DNA from: a virus
Strand: one strand, 5' to 3'
IMG/VR virus record: IMGVR_UViG_3300029264_000380
Span: 1 to 21,902 of that record
DNA length: 21,902 nt
Positions 12,219 through 18,054 of the stretch are shown here, one piece after another. A model generated the notes under the pieces. That model had not been told where the DNA came from, made no database searches, and saw only the letters and a program-made list of their open reading frames with translations. The position numbers and the translations under genes are program-made. The stretch's first letter is position 1. The number at the start of each line of letters is the position of its first letter.

Positions 12219-12484
12219 CATCGCAGGTGCTCAAGTACAAGTTAAAGATTGGTGAGACCGTTCTGCCGATCCCTGGCAAGGCACAAATTCTTTCTGTTCA
12301 CGAACAGTGCGGCGATCTGCAGTTGTGGGCATTGGTGCATCACGACGATCTGCCCGGAGACAGGAAGTTCCGGGTGGTTGCCACTGGACAGCCTTTTGAA
12401 AATGACGTTCGCGATCAGTTCATAGGGACCGTGCTTCAACTGGATGGCGTGATCGTTTTCCACGTCTTCGAGGTATTCCAATGA
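12215..12484 (+). CDS. Conserved phage protein (89 aa), possibly DUF7352-type
   Basis: An 89-aa beta-rich protein: YKLKIGETVLPIPGKAQILS, then GDLQLWALVHHDDL and RKFRVVATGQPF. The opening K-I-G-E-x-V-L-P-I-P followed by Q-L-W-A-L-V is a recurrent pattern in small phage proteins of unknown role; I associate it with DUF7352 from memory and am not certain. It starts at an ATGA overlap and ends at another, so it is part of a coupled string. No catalytic residues are evident. Confidence 0.7.
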   Translation: MTSQVLKYKLKIGETVLPIPGKAQILSVHEQCGDLQLWALVHHDDLPGDRKFRVVATGQPFENDVRDQFIGTVLQLDGVIVFHVFEVFQ

Positions 12485-12522
12485 CCCCAAAACGCCCGCA
12501 GGAAGGGAGTGACTGCCAGTGA
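12481..12522 (+). CDS. Possible 13-codon coupling ORF
   Basis: MTPKRPQEGSDCQ begins at an ATGA overlap with the gene before and ends in a GTGA overlap with the gene after. The ribosome-binding site of the next gene (GGAAGGGAG) lies inside it. It may carry ribosomes across the gap between two genes, or be chance. Confidence 0.3.
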   Translation: MTPKRPQEGSDCQ

Positions 12523-12773
12523 CCCCAGCAACCCGCCAAGCGATCCGCCACGGCGTGAACCTGGCCACTCTGCCTGATGAGGTTGTGAAGGAGTTGGCTC
12601 AGGAGCGTAAAGACTGCCTGCAGCGTGAAACGGCGGTGAAGGCTAATGCTCGCCGCCTGCTGGGCTTGCGTAAGAACCGAATTCAAGTTGAGCGTGAGCT
12701 GGGGCTGCTTGGCGACCTTGGTCCGGCGGTGCGGGCGCAACTGAACAAGCTTATAAGCGAGGGTAAGGCGTGA
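12519..12773 (+). CDS. Hypothetical helical protein (84 aa)
   Basis: An 84-aa protein with a GTG start, GGGAG about 10 bases upstream. It is helical and charged: ATRQAIRHGVNLATLPDEVV then KELAQERKDCLQRETAVKAN and QVERELGLLGDL. I do not recognise it. It overlaps the integrase GTG start by four bases, and so joins the replication gene run to the integrase. Confidence 0.7.
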   Translation: MTPATRQAIRHGVNLATLPDEVVKELAQERKDCLQRETAVKANARRLLGLRKNRIQVERELGLLGDLGPAVRAQLNKLISEGKA

Positions 12774-13765
12774 GCGCAATGAAGACGGTCGGCGACGTAG
12801 TGAGCTGGTGGATTACGCGCATTGAGAATGACGGTACCCGCTCGCAGAAGTACCGGGGCAGCATGGTGTGCCTGATGCGTAAGCATGTACTGCCAAGGGT
12901 AGGCAAGCTGCCACTGAAGAAGGTCGACCGTGTTGCCCTGGACGACAAGCTGATATTCCCCATGCACCAGGTGCTGGCGCCGCGCAGTGTGCAGAAGGCT
13001 TTGCAGGGGCTGCGCCAAGCGTTTGGTATGGCTGAGGGGCAGGGGCGCATTGAGGATAACCCGCTGAAGGGCACCACCTTTCGGGATTTCTATAAGGGCA
13101 AGCTGCGGCCAAAGCCTGCACGGCTTTCTCGAGTGGATCTGGCCGGACTGGTTCGCCAGCTGGTTGAGCTCTTCAAAGACGACCCCACCAAGGCGATGCT
13201 GCCGCTGATGATGCTGGCGCACGGTACGCGCATTGCGGAGACGCTGAAGGCCCGTTGGTCTCATGTGTCGCTTGATGAACGGGTGTGGGTGATACCAGAG
13301 GCCAACACCAAGAGCCGCCGTGAGCATGTGTTACCGCTAACCCCGCAAGTGTTGGCTCTGCTGGACAAGTACCGACAGGCATTGCCAGACCCACGGCTGA
13401 AGGCCGCCTGGGTTTTCTCGGTACGCGGCGGCAATTGCATGGCGGATACCAGCGCGCATGCCCTGTTCCGTGAAGTGAGTGGCCGGCAGTGGTCCAGCCA
13501 TGACCTACGCAAGCTGATGCGATCGAGTCTGGCTGACATTGGCGTTGATCACATGGTGGGTGAGCTGCTGATCAATCACACCTTGGGCGTGACCACCGAA
13601 ACATACCTGACCCGCGACATGATGGAGCGCCGCCGAGAGGCATTGGAGCGCTGGCATGCGCGGCTTGATGAGCTGGGTTTTGCTGAGGCGCATGGTGCAA
13701 AAGTGGCTGTTCCTGCACTTCTTTCAAATGACGCGAAGCCAGATCAGGCGGGGCTTTGCGCGTAA
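12770..13765 (+). CDS. Tyrosine recombinase (phage integrase)
   Basis: A 331-aa integrase. Residues 5-110 form the core-binding domain. The catalytic domain shows the standard set: Arg154 in HGTRIAETLKARW, Lys181 in NTKSRREHVLPL, His244 and Arg247 in SSHDLRKLMRSS, His270 in LLINHTLGV, and the nucleophile Tyr279 in TTETYLTRDM. It should carry out site-specific integration and excision. The GTG at 12770 has GAGGG 6 bases upstream and a GTGA overlap; ATG at 12779 is the alternative. Its place inside the early operon, away from any visible attP or excisionase, is unusual for a lambda-like phage, where int lies at the edge of the genome as prophage. Confidence 0.93.
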   Translation: MSAMKTVGDVVSWWITRIENDGTRSQKYRGSMVCLMRKHVLPRVGKLPLKKVDRVALDDKLIFPMHQVLAPRSVQKALQGLRQAFGMAEGQGRIEDNPLKGTTFRDFYKGKLRPKPARLSRVDLAGLVRQLVELFKDDPTKAMLPLMMLAHGTRIAETLKARWSHVSLDERVWVIPEANTKSRREHVLPLTPQVLALLDKYRQALPDPRLKAAWVFSVRGGNCMADTSAHALFREVSGRQWSSHDLRKLMRSSLADIGVDHMVGELLINHTLGVTTETYLTRDMMERRREALERWHARLDELGFAEAHGAKVAVPALLSNDAKPDQAGLCA

Positions 13766-13796
13766 TCCTGTATTTCTCTGTGGGGAGGATGAAGTT

Positions 13797-14150
13797 ATGC
13801 AGAAAACAGCTAATTCACTGACGAGAATGCAGGCGCTGGGCAGGTTGAAGGTCGGCAAGATGAACAAGACAGAGCAGGCCTATGACCGATACCTGGGCGC
13901 GCTCAAGGCCGCTGGTGAAATCCTGTGGTACCGCTTTGAGGGAATCAAATTCAGGCTGGCAGATAACACTTTTTACAGCCCGGATTTCTCGGTGATGCGC
14001 GCTGATGGACTGCTCGAACAACATGAGGTGAAAGGTTTTTGGACTGATGACGCCAGGGTGAAGATAAAGGTCGCAGCCGATCAGTTCCCGGTGCGGTTTG
14101 TCGCGGTGAAGAAGAAGGGCAGCGGCTGGGAGCGCGAATACTTTGACTGA
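13797..14150 (+). CDS. DUF1064-type PD-(D/E)XK nuclease-like protein
   Basis: A 117-aa protein starting MQKTANSLTRMQALGRLK, with GGGAGG 8 bases upstream. Then follow KMNKTEQAYDRYLGALKAAG, FYSPDFSVMRADG and EQHEVKGFWTDDARVKIKVA. The spacing of P-D-F, then E-V-K, with an upstream Glu in NKTEQ, is the PD-(D/E)XK nuclease signature, and the whole matches small phage DUF1064 proteins. It may act on replication or recombination intermediates (as RusA or endonuclease I do), but no activity is established. It follows the integrase by 31 bases. The open frame extends 47 codons upstream within the integrase gene and is ignored. Confidence 0.8.
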   Translation: MQKTANSLTRMQALGRLKVGKMNKTEQAYDRYLGALKAAGEILWYRFEGIKFRLADNTFYSPDFSVMRADGLLEQHEVKGFWTDDARVKIKVAADQFPVRFVAVKKKGSGWEREYFD

Positions 14151-14343
14151 CTGGCCAGTGTGGGAGCGAGTAGAGCCCGGCCTTGATATCTGGGAGACCG
14201 ACGACGGCTACCGGCGCACTCTCAATGTAACGGGTGGTGCTGGGGTTTATATCGTGACGGGGCCGCGTGACGCGATGTTCACAAGCCATGACCCTGACGA
14301 TCTGGACAAGTGCGTGATGATTCATAGAGAGGATGCAGTGTGA
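14143..14343 (+). CDS. Hypothetical protein (66 aa)
   Basis: A 66-aa protein from a TTG start overlapping the preceding stop, with GGGAG about 10 bases upstream; GTG at 14158 is an alternative. It reads TDWPVWERVEPGLDIWETDD, then YRRTLNVTGGAGVYIVTG. Strand-rich and acidic. No family recognised. It ends in a GTGA overlap with the next gene. Confidence 0.6.
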   Translation: MTDWPVWERVEPGLDIWETDDGYRRTLNVTGGAGVYIVTGPRDAMFTSHDPDDLDKCVMIHREDAV

Positions 14344-14636
14344 CCATAGCCAGTAAAGCCACCGGCCTACCAGATATGTGCGGCGTGTGCAGAGGAAAGG
14401 GCACTACAAGCGGTGTGTTCCATGACCTTGATTGCACCGCTTGTGATGGGATTGGCTGGCATCCGATGGCGGAGCAGGACATCACCAGGCAGCTAGGCCG
14501 TTGCCTTAGTAAGCAGATCAGCATGACGAAAGTGCTACAGGCCCTGGTTGAGAAACAAGATAGGCCAGTGGGTGCCGAGAGGCACTACCAACAAAGCTCG
14601 CGCGACGGTGCGCGCGGCAACTTCACAGGGGATTGA
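14340..14636 (+). CDS. Small zinc-finger-like protein (98 aa)
   Basis: A 98-aa protein with GTG start (GAGG 8 bases upstream). Residues 14-40 hold CGVCRGKGTTSG then CTACDGIGWHP: two C-x-x-C-x-G-x-G motifs as in the cysteine-rich zinc region of DnaJ, which bind one zinc ion. The C-terminal half is helical (MTKVLQALVEKQ). DnaJ-type zinc modules are common in small phage proteins before the late regulator and probably make protein contacts. It is not a J-protein, since no J-domain is present. It lies 3 bases upstream of the putative late regulator. Confidence 0.75.
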   Translation: MTIASKATGLPDMCGVCRGKGTTSGVFHDLDCTACDGIGWHPMAEQDITRQLGRCLSKQISMTKVLQALVEKQDRPVGAERHYQQSSRDGARGNFTGD

Positions 14637-14639
14637 CCG

Positions 14640-15191
14640 ATGATCTACAAAGACGCAGGACACTGCATAGCGCGTGTAATGTCGATCGAGACCAACGACG
14701 GCACTGCCAAGTCAGGCTGGCAGATGCGTTACCAGGCGGGATTCCCTGAAACGCGCAGTGAAGGGTCGGGGCTGAGTGCAGAGGAAAGACTGACGCAGGA
14801 CGCCATGACACGCGGCATGCTGCATAGGGAGCTGACCAGGGCCCAGTGGTACACGCTGGTTGCGCGGCGGAGCATCAACAATGCTGAAGTGATGGAGGCA
14901 ATACACTGGCTGTCACGCAATGCCGTCACGCCAGCACATCAGCTATTCAGGTTGAAGGCTGTCACTGCGTGGGTGATGCCCAAGCGCGCGAATGGACAGA
15001 CTAGTACGCGAAGCCTGCCGGATGCCTTCTATGTGTTACACAGCTGGGACAATGACGGCACACCTGAAGGCACGCTGCGCCGATGGAAGTGCGTAACGGA
15101 CAAGTGGATGAACGAGCACTACCGCGAGGCACACGAGGCAGTAGAGCGGCTGCTGGTTGATCATTGTTTGAAGGTAGGCGAAGCAGCGTAA
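14640..15191 (+). CDS. Putative late-gene regulator (Q-position protein, 183 aa)
   Basis: A 183-aa protein starting MIYKDAGHCIARVMSIETND, then SGLSAEERLTQDAMTRGML, QWYTLVARRSINNAEVMEAI and GTLRRWKCVTDKWMNEHYRE. I do not recognise a named family with certainty. Its position, last gene of the rightward early operon and just before tandem terminators and the late genes, is where lambdoid phages keep the Q antiterminator or an equivalent late regulator. The C-terminal LRRWKCVTDKWMNEHY has a helical, basic look compatible with nucleic-acid contact. The function is inferred from position only. Confidence 0.55.
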   Translation: MIYKDAGHCIARVMSIETNDGTAKSGWQMRYQAGFPETRSEGSGLSAEERLTQDAMTRGMLHRELTRAQWYTLVARRSINNAEVMEAIHWLSRNAVTPAHQLFRLKAVTAWVMPKRANGQTSTRSLPDAFYVLHSWDNDGTPEGTLRRWKCVTDKWMNEHYREAHEAVERLLVDHCLKVGEAA

Positions 15192-15198
15192 AAAGTGG

Positions 15199-15227
15199 TT
15201 GCAAGCGGTGAGCAGATGAGCGAATAT
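15199..15227 (+). promoter_or_regulatory. Possible late promoter
   Basis: TTGCAA and GAATAT are 17 bases apart just after the Q-position gene and before the tandem terminators, the place of lambda PR'. The -10 is poor, so the call rests mainly on position. Confidence 0.3.
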
Positions 15228-15255
15228 TTAGTCATATTGCACGAGTTGTCACCTG

Positions 15256-15286
15256 AAGCCCTGGCCTAATCCGCCGGGGCTTTTTT
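15256..15286 (+). terminator. Terminator 1 before the late genes
   Basis: AAGCCCTGGC pairs with GCCGGGGCTT across a 7-base loop (one G-T pair), followed by a run of T residues. It ends the early transcript or a short late leader transcript. Confidence 0.85.
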
Positions 15287-15319
15287 ATGCCCGATTCACA
15301 GCGACCCCATCGCTCCCTT

Positions 15320-15342
15320 GCCTGACCCCATCAGGCCTTTTT
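15320..15342 (+). terminator. Terminator 2 before the late genes
   Basis: GCCTGA-CCCCA-TCAGGC followed by CTTTTT. Second of two tandem terminators, which a late antiterminator would have to override. Confidence 0.85.
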
Positions 15343-15491
15343 ATTCCAGTTTTCCAGTCATGCCACGGCGCCTTTGCTCCCCGGCGGGTTAGCTCGTGGC
15401 CGTGACTGGGGATTCAATGTACCGCAGTTCAGCCACCACGGACGGCTCACCAACGGCCAAGCCTGGGAAAAACACTATGAGGAATCAATCT

Positions 15492-15863
15492 ATGAGCGAG
15501 CCGGCATCAACAGCGCTGGCTGGCTTAGGTCTGACTAAGATCGCTGGCTTCTTTTTCGGCGCTACCTTCGCCGCCATTGTCGTAATGGCTATGACCCAGC
15601 CCAAGAGCACGCGCGAGTGGGTAGTCGCCCTGATCTGTACTGTCATCGCCTCTGTGTGTGGCGGTGCCTTCGTTGTGCAGTGGCTCGATCTGCACGCATG
15701 GGCAGAGGTATGGCATGGCTCTGTCGCGCTGGCTGGCCTGCACTTCGTCTGCGGCCTTCCAGCCTGGGTATTCGTGCGCGCATGGTTCGCATATGCAGAG
15801 AAGCGCCAGACCATGACGATCATCGACATGATCAAAGAGATTCGTGAGGCATTTGGTAAGTGA
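15492..15863 (+). CDS. Putative holin-like membrane protein (123 aa)
   Basis: A 123-aa protein starting MSEPASTALAGLGL, with GAGGAA 9 bases upstream; an in-frame ATG at 15477 is less well served. It has three hydrophobic segments: about residues 15-34 (IAGFFFGATFAAIVVMAM), 43-62 (WVVALICTVIASVCGGAFVV), and 75-95 (GSVALAGLHFVCGLPAWVFV), and a charged C-terminus ending IKEIREAFGK. Three segments plus a charged tail and its place as first late gene suit a class I holin that opens the inner membrane for the lysin. No lysin gene is beside it in the window, so the call remains provisional. Confidence 0.6.
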   Translation: MSEPASTALAGLGLTKIAGFFFGATFAAIVVMAMTQPKSTREWVVALICTVIASVCGGAFVVQWLDLHAWAEVWHGSVALAGLHFVCGLPAWVFVRAWFAYAEKRQTMTIIDMIKEIREAFGK

Positions 15864-16159
15864 TGGCTACCAAACTATATCTGACAGAGCGTCCGGCTCG
15901 CGGCGTTCCAGGCGGTAAGGCGCTGATGCTAGTGGATCAGGACGGCGACGTAATCCCCGCACAGGTGTCGTGCGATCTGCATCAGGCTGCCGGTGAGATA
16001 TCTAGCGTAACCGTGGCCATGAATATCCATGAGGCTGGCGTGACGCTTGGCGATCCCGTTGCAATCTTTATGACCAGGGCAAACCGTATGGCTGCAGCAG
16101 CGATAGATGAGATAGCAATGCTTGCCATCCACTACAAGCAATCACATGGCCTGCAGTAG
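15863..16159 (+). CDS. Hypothetical late protein (98 aa)
   Basis: A 98-aa protein starting MATKLYLTERPARGVPGGKA, with its ATG overlapping the holin stop (TGATG). The centre reads LVDQDGDVIPAQVSCDLHQA then EISSVTVAMNIHEAG, a beta-rich region. The C-terminal part is a long Ala-rich helix. I do not recognise it. The ribosome-binding site is weak, so coupling to the holin gene is likely. Confidence 0.65.
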   Translation: MATKLYLTERPARGVPGGKALMLVDQDGDVIPAQVSCDLHQAAGEISSVTVAMNIHEAGVTLGDPVAIFMTRANRMAAAAIDEIAMLAIHYKQSHGLQ

Positions 16160-16322
16160 CTGCCAACAGCGGCGAGAGTGGATAGCCAAGTGGGCACGTA
16201 TTGCATGGGAGAGAGCGCATGGTCAGGGACGTAAGAGAGACCCCGCCAAGGCCCAACAACGTATGGTGGAAGAGCCACCCGCCAATAGATCTTATGGAGA
16301 TGGAAATGGCGACGCTCTCTGA
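16146..16322 (+). CDS. Small CxxC protein (58 aa)
   Basis: A 58-aa protein starting MACSSCQQRREWIAKWARIA. The C-x-x-C at residues 3-6 followed by a basic helix is a pattern of small phage late proteins near lysis genes. Its start overlaps the end of the 98-aa gene. From 16219 onward it overlaps the next gene in another frame for 104 bases, and its C-terminal half (NRSYGDGNGDAL) is less protein-like than its first 30 residues. Shine-Dalgarno weak. No family recognised. Confidence 0.5.
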   Translation: MACSSCQQRREWIAKWARIAWERAHGQGRKRDPAKAQQRMVEEPPANRSYGDGNGDAL

Positions 16323-16476
16323 CGAAGAAGTGCAGCCCGGCACTCTTGATCTCATCTTGACCGAGCAGCGCAAGACCAACGAGCTGCTGCTGACATTGAT
16401 CGAAGCGTTGAGTGAAGACCAGGGCATTGATGAAGACCAGCAGCCGGTGCGCCACCTTGATGGGACGCTGGCGTAA
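16219..16476 (+). CDS. Hypothetical late protein (85 aa)
   Basis: An 85-aa protein starting MVRDVRETPPRPNNVWWKSH, with GGGAG 7 bases upstream of the ATG at 16219. Later: MATLSDEEVQPGTLDLILTE then KTNELLLTLIEALSEDQ, an acidic helical region. A second in-frame ATG at 16306 with GGAG 6 bases upstream could yield a 56-aa short form. The gene lies just upstream of the HNH endonuclease. I do not recognise a family. Confidence 0.65.
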   Translation: MVRDVRETPPRPNNVWWKSHPPIDLMEMEMATLSDEEVQPGTLDLILTEQRKTNELLLTLIEALSEDQGIDEDQQPVRHLDGTLA

Positions 16477-16478
16477 GG

Positions 16479-16868
16479 ATGGGCAGGCTCACCACAGTCA
16501 AGCCGCGGGTGCAGATGGCGCAAGGGCGTCAGATGGCGGTAGCGGACTGCGAGAGCTGGCGTTCAGGCAAGACCACTGCAGAGCGTGGTTACGGTGGCAA
16601 GTGGCAGAGAGAGCGTGAGCGGTTCCTGTTCAAGCATCCGCTGTGCTGCTACTGCCAAGCCAAGGGGATAGTTACAGCGGCCACTGTGGTTGACCACAAG
16701 GTTCCACACAGAGGCGATCAGTCGCTGTTCTGGGATCAGAAGAACTGGCAGCCACTGTGCAAGACGTGCCACGACTCGGACAAGCAAATGTTCGAGAAAA
16801 CTGGGGTAATATCAGGGTGTGATGCGAGCGGATCACCGATAGACCCAAATCATCACTGGGCAGAATAG
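16479..16868 (+). CDS. HNH endonuclease (terminase-associated)
   Basis: A 129-aa HNH protein. The nuclease core runs from about residue 50: FKHPLCCYCQAKG, ATVVDHKVPHRGD and WQPLCKTCHDSDK. Zinc is held by C56/C59 and C94/C97; the active-site set is D72-H73, N89 and H98. HNH proteins of this size next to terminase genes in HK97-like phages assist the terminase in cutting at cos. A second HNH gene now lies between it and the small terminase. The ATG follows the previous stop by 2 bases, with only a weak Shine-Dalgarno, so coupling is likely. Confidence 0.9.
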   Translation: MGRLTTVKPRVQMAQGRQMAVADCESWRSGKTTAERGYGGKWQRERERFLFKHPLCCYCQAKGIVTAATVVDHKVPHRGDQSLFWDQKNWQPLCKTCHDSDKQMFEKTGVISGCDASGSPIDPNHHWAE

Positions 16869-16869
16869 A

Positions 16870-16905
16870 CGAAGCCCCGACGGACTGGCATCCGGCAGGG
16901 CTTCT
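16870..16905 (+). repeat. Hairpin between the two HNH genes
   Basis: GAAGCCC (16871-16877) and GGGCTTC (16898-16904) pair around a 20-base loop. There is no T-run, so it is at best a weak terminator; RNA processing or stability are other options. Confidence 0.5.
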
Positions 16906-16932
16906 ACCACCGCTGATCTTCGGAGGATCAAG

Positions 16933-17532
16933 ATGGATGGTTTGAAGTGTACATATAAATGCGATGGTTGTGGCGCTGACTATGCTCCCACCTTGAATGG
17001 TGACGGCACGCCAAGGAAGACCAAGTACAGGGTGTGCTCAGAGATCTGCAGCAGGTCTGCATACAGCAAGGCTTCATATCGTAAGAGAGACAGGCAAAGC
17101 GTTGGCATAATTCGCGACTGCGACGCCTGCATGATCAGCTTCACAGCGACCCAGTCGAGTCAGCATTACTGTTCCGCTCAGTGTCGCAATGTCGCCAAGC
17201 GTGAGAAGGTCAAAGCGTCACCGATTATGAGTGAGTCGCGCAGGGCCAGAGACGCAAAGCGAAGAGCATTGAAGAAGTCCACCCAGGTTGAGCGGATAGA
17301 GCCGATCAAGGTTTTCGAGCGCGACGGCTGGCGGTGCCATATATGTGGCGCCAAGACCCTCAAGTCAAAGCGAGGCACGCAGCACCCACTAGCCCCTGAG
17401 CTAGAGCATGTCGTATCACTCGCGGATGGCGGCACTCACACATGGGGAAACGTGGCATGCGCCTGCAGTCGATGCAACAGGCTCAAAGGGCCCGCATCAT
17501 TCGGGCAGGTCGGGATGAATTTCGCAGCATAG
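16933..17532 (+). CDS. Second HNH endonuclease with two N-terminal zinc-finger-like blocks
   Basis: A 199-aa protein with GGAGG just before the ATG. Two Cys blocks precede the nuclease: CDGCGADYAP with C35/C39 (VCSEICS), then CDACMISF with C80/C84 (YCSAQCRN), each resembling the zinc fingers of phage HNH proteins. The HNH core near residues 130-183 reads ERDGWRCHICGAK, LEHVVSLADGG and WGNVACACSRCNRLKG, with E158-H159, N173 and C178/C181. It lies between the packaging-type HNH gene and the small terminase, where a free-standing homing endonuclease could have entered. A role in packaging is also possible. Confidence 0.88.
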   Translation: MDGLKCTYKCDGCGADYAPTLNGDGTPRKTKYRVCSEICSRSAYSKASYRKRDRQSVGIIRDCDACMISFTATQSSQHYCSAQCRNVAKREKVKASPIMSESRRARDAKRRALKKSTQVERIEPIKVFERDGWRCHICGAKTLKSKRGTQHPLAPELEHVVSLADGGTHTWGNVACACSRCNRLKGPASFGQVGMNFAA

Positions 17533-17628
17533 GGTAGGGGGGGGTAGAGGAAGGCTTTTCTAAGGCCGATTACCTGACCGCCTCCGAAACTCTCTTTTCA
17601 TTAATCCGTAGAATTTTAGGAAAGCGAA
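17533..17628 (+). other. Gap before small terminase; candidate cos region
   Basis: The 96 bases before the small terminase gene contain a G8 run (17537-17544, after GGTA), and a run ending TTACCTGACCGCC. In cos-type HK97 phages the cohesive-end site lies near here, between the HNH gene and the small terminase. No symmetrical nick site is clear, so this is a position-based suggestion only. Confidence 0.25.
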
Positions 17629-18054
17629 ATGGCAGAGCGCGGGAAGAAATCCGTAGCGTCTCTGGCCGTTGCCTCGCCTGTTGGAATTGATCGCAGACTT
17701 GCGCCGCCGGCCGGTTTGACTGCTGCGCAAAAGCGGGTATGGGTCAGTTTGACCAATGCAAGGCCTGCTGATTGGTTCGGAGACGAGCACATTGGCATGC
17801 TTTCTCAGTATTGCCGACACAAGGTGCAGTCAGACCTGATCGCACAGCAGCTGGAGTGCTTCGACCCAAAATGGCTGGTTGATGATGAGGGGCTCAAGCG
17901 CTTTGACAAGTTAGGGGCAATGCTTGAGAGGGAGACCCGCGCGATGAATGCGCTTCTCCGGTCCATGCGGTTGACTCAGCAAAGCCTGGTCAGGGCTGAT
18001 AAAGCGGTTCAAACAACCAAAGGGCGTAAGCCGTGGCAGCTCGAAAGCGACTAA
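17629..18054 (+). CDS. Terminase small subunit (P27 family)
   Basis: A 141-aa protein. LAPPAGLTAAQKRVWVSLTN near residue 25, then FGDEHIGMLSQYCRHKVQSD and GAMLERETRAMNALLRSMRL, give the P27-type small terminase pattern of helices for DNA recognition. It binds the packaging start and hands DNA to the large subunit. AGGA precedes the ATG. Its 3' end overlaps the start of the large terminase by 22 bases, so the two are coupled. Confidence 0.92.
   Translation: MAERGKKSVASLAVASPVGIDRRLAPPAGLTAAQKRVWVSLTNARPADWFGDEHIGMLSQYCRHKVQSDLIAQQLECFDPKWLVDDEGLKRFDKLGAMLERETRAMNALLRSMRLTQQSLVRADKAVQTTKGRKPWQLESD

Larger units (their letters stand above)
15192..15491 (+). other. Early/late junction without a supported gene
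   Basis: Three hundred bases between the Q-position gene and the holin. They hold a weak promoter candidate (15199-15227), two terminators (15256-15286 and 15320-15342) and about 150 bases of leader. One frame from about 15330 to 15540 looks protein-like (RDWGFNVPQFSHHGRLTN) but lacks a start codon with a ribosome-binding site. Confidence 0.6.

Noticed and set aside
15330-15540. Protein-like frame containing RDWGFNVPQFSHHGRLTN before and across the holin start
   Set aside because: Open for about 70 codons but with no start codon plus ribosome-binding site, and it overlaps the holin start. Possibly a gene remnant, not supported as a gene.
15492-15863. Spanin or lysin nearby, completing a lysis cassette
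   Set aside because: The following small genes show no signal peptide-plus-lipobox pattern nor lysozyme/amidase motifs, so no full lysis cassette is claimed.
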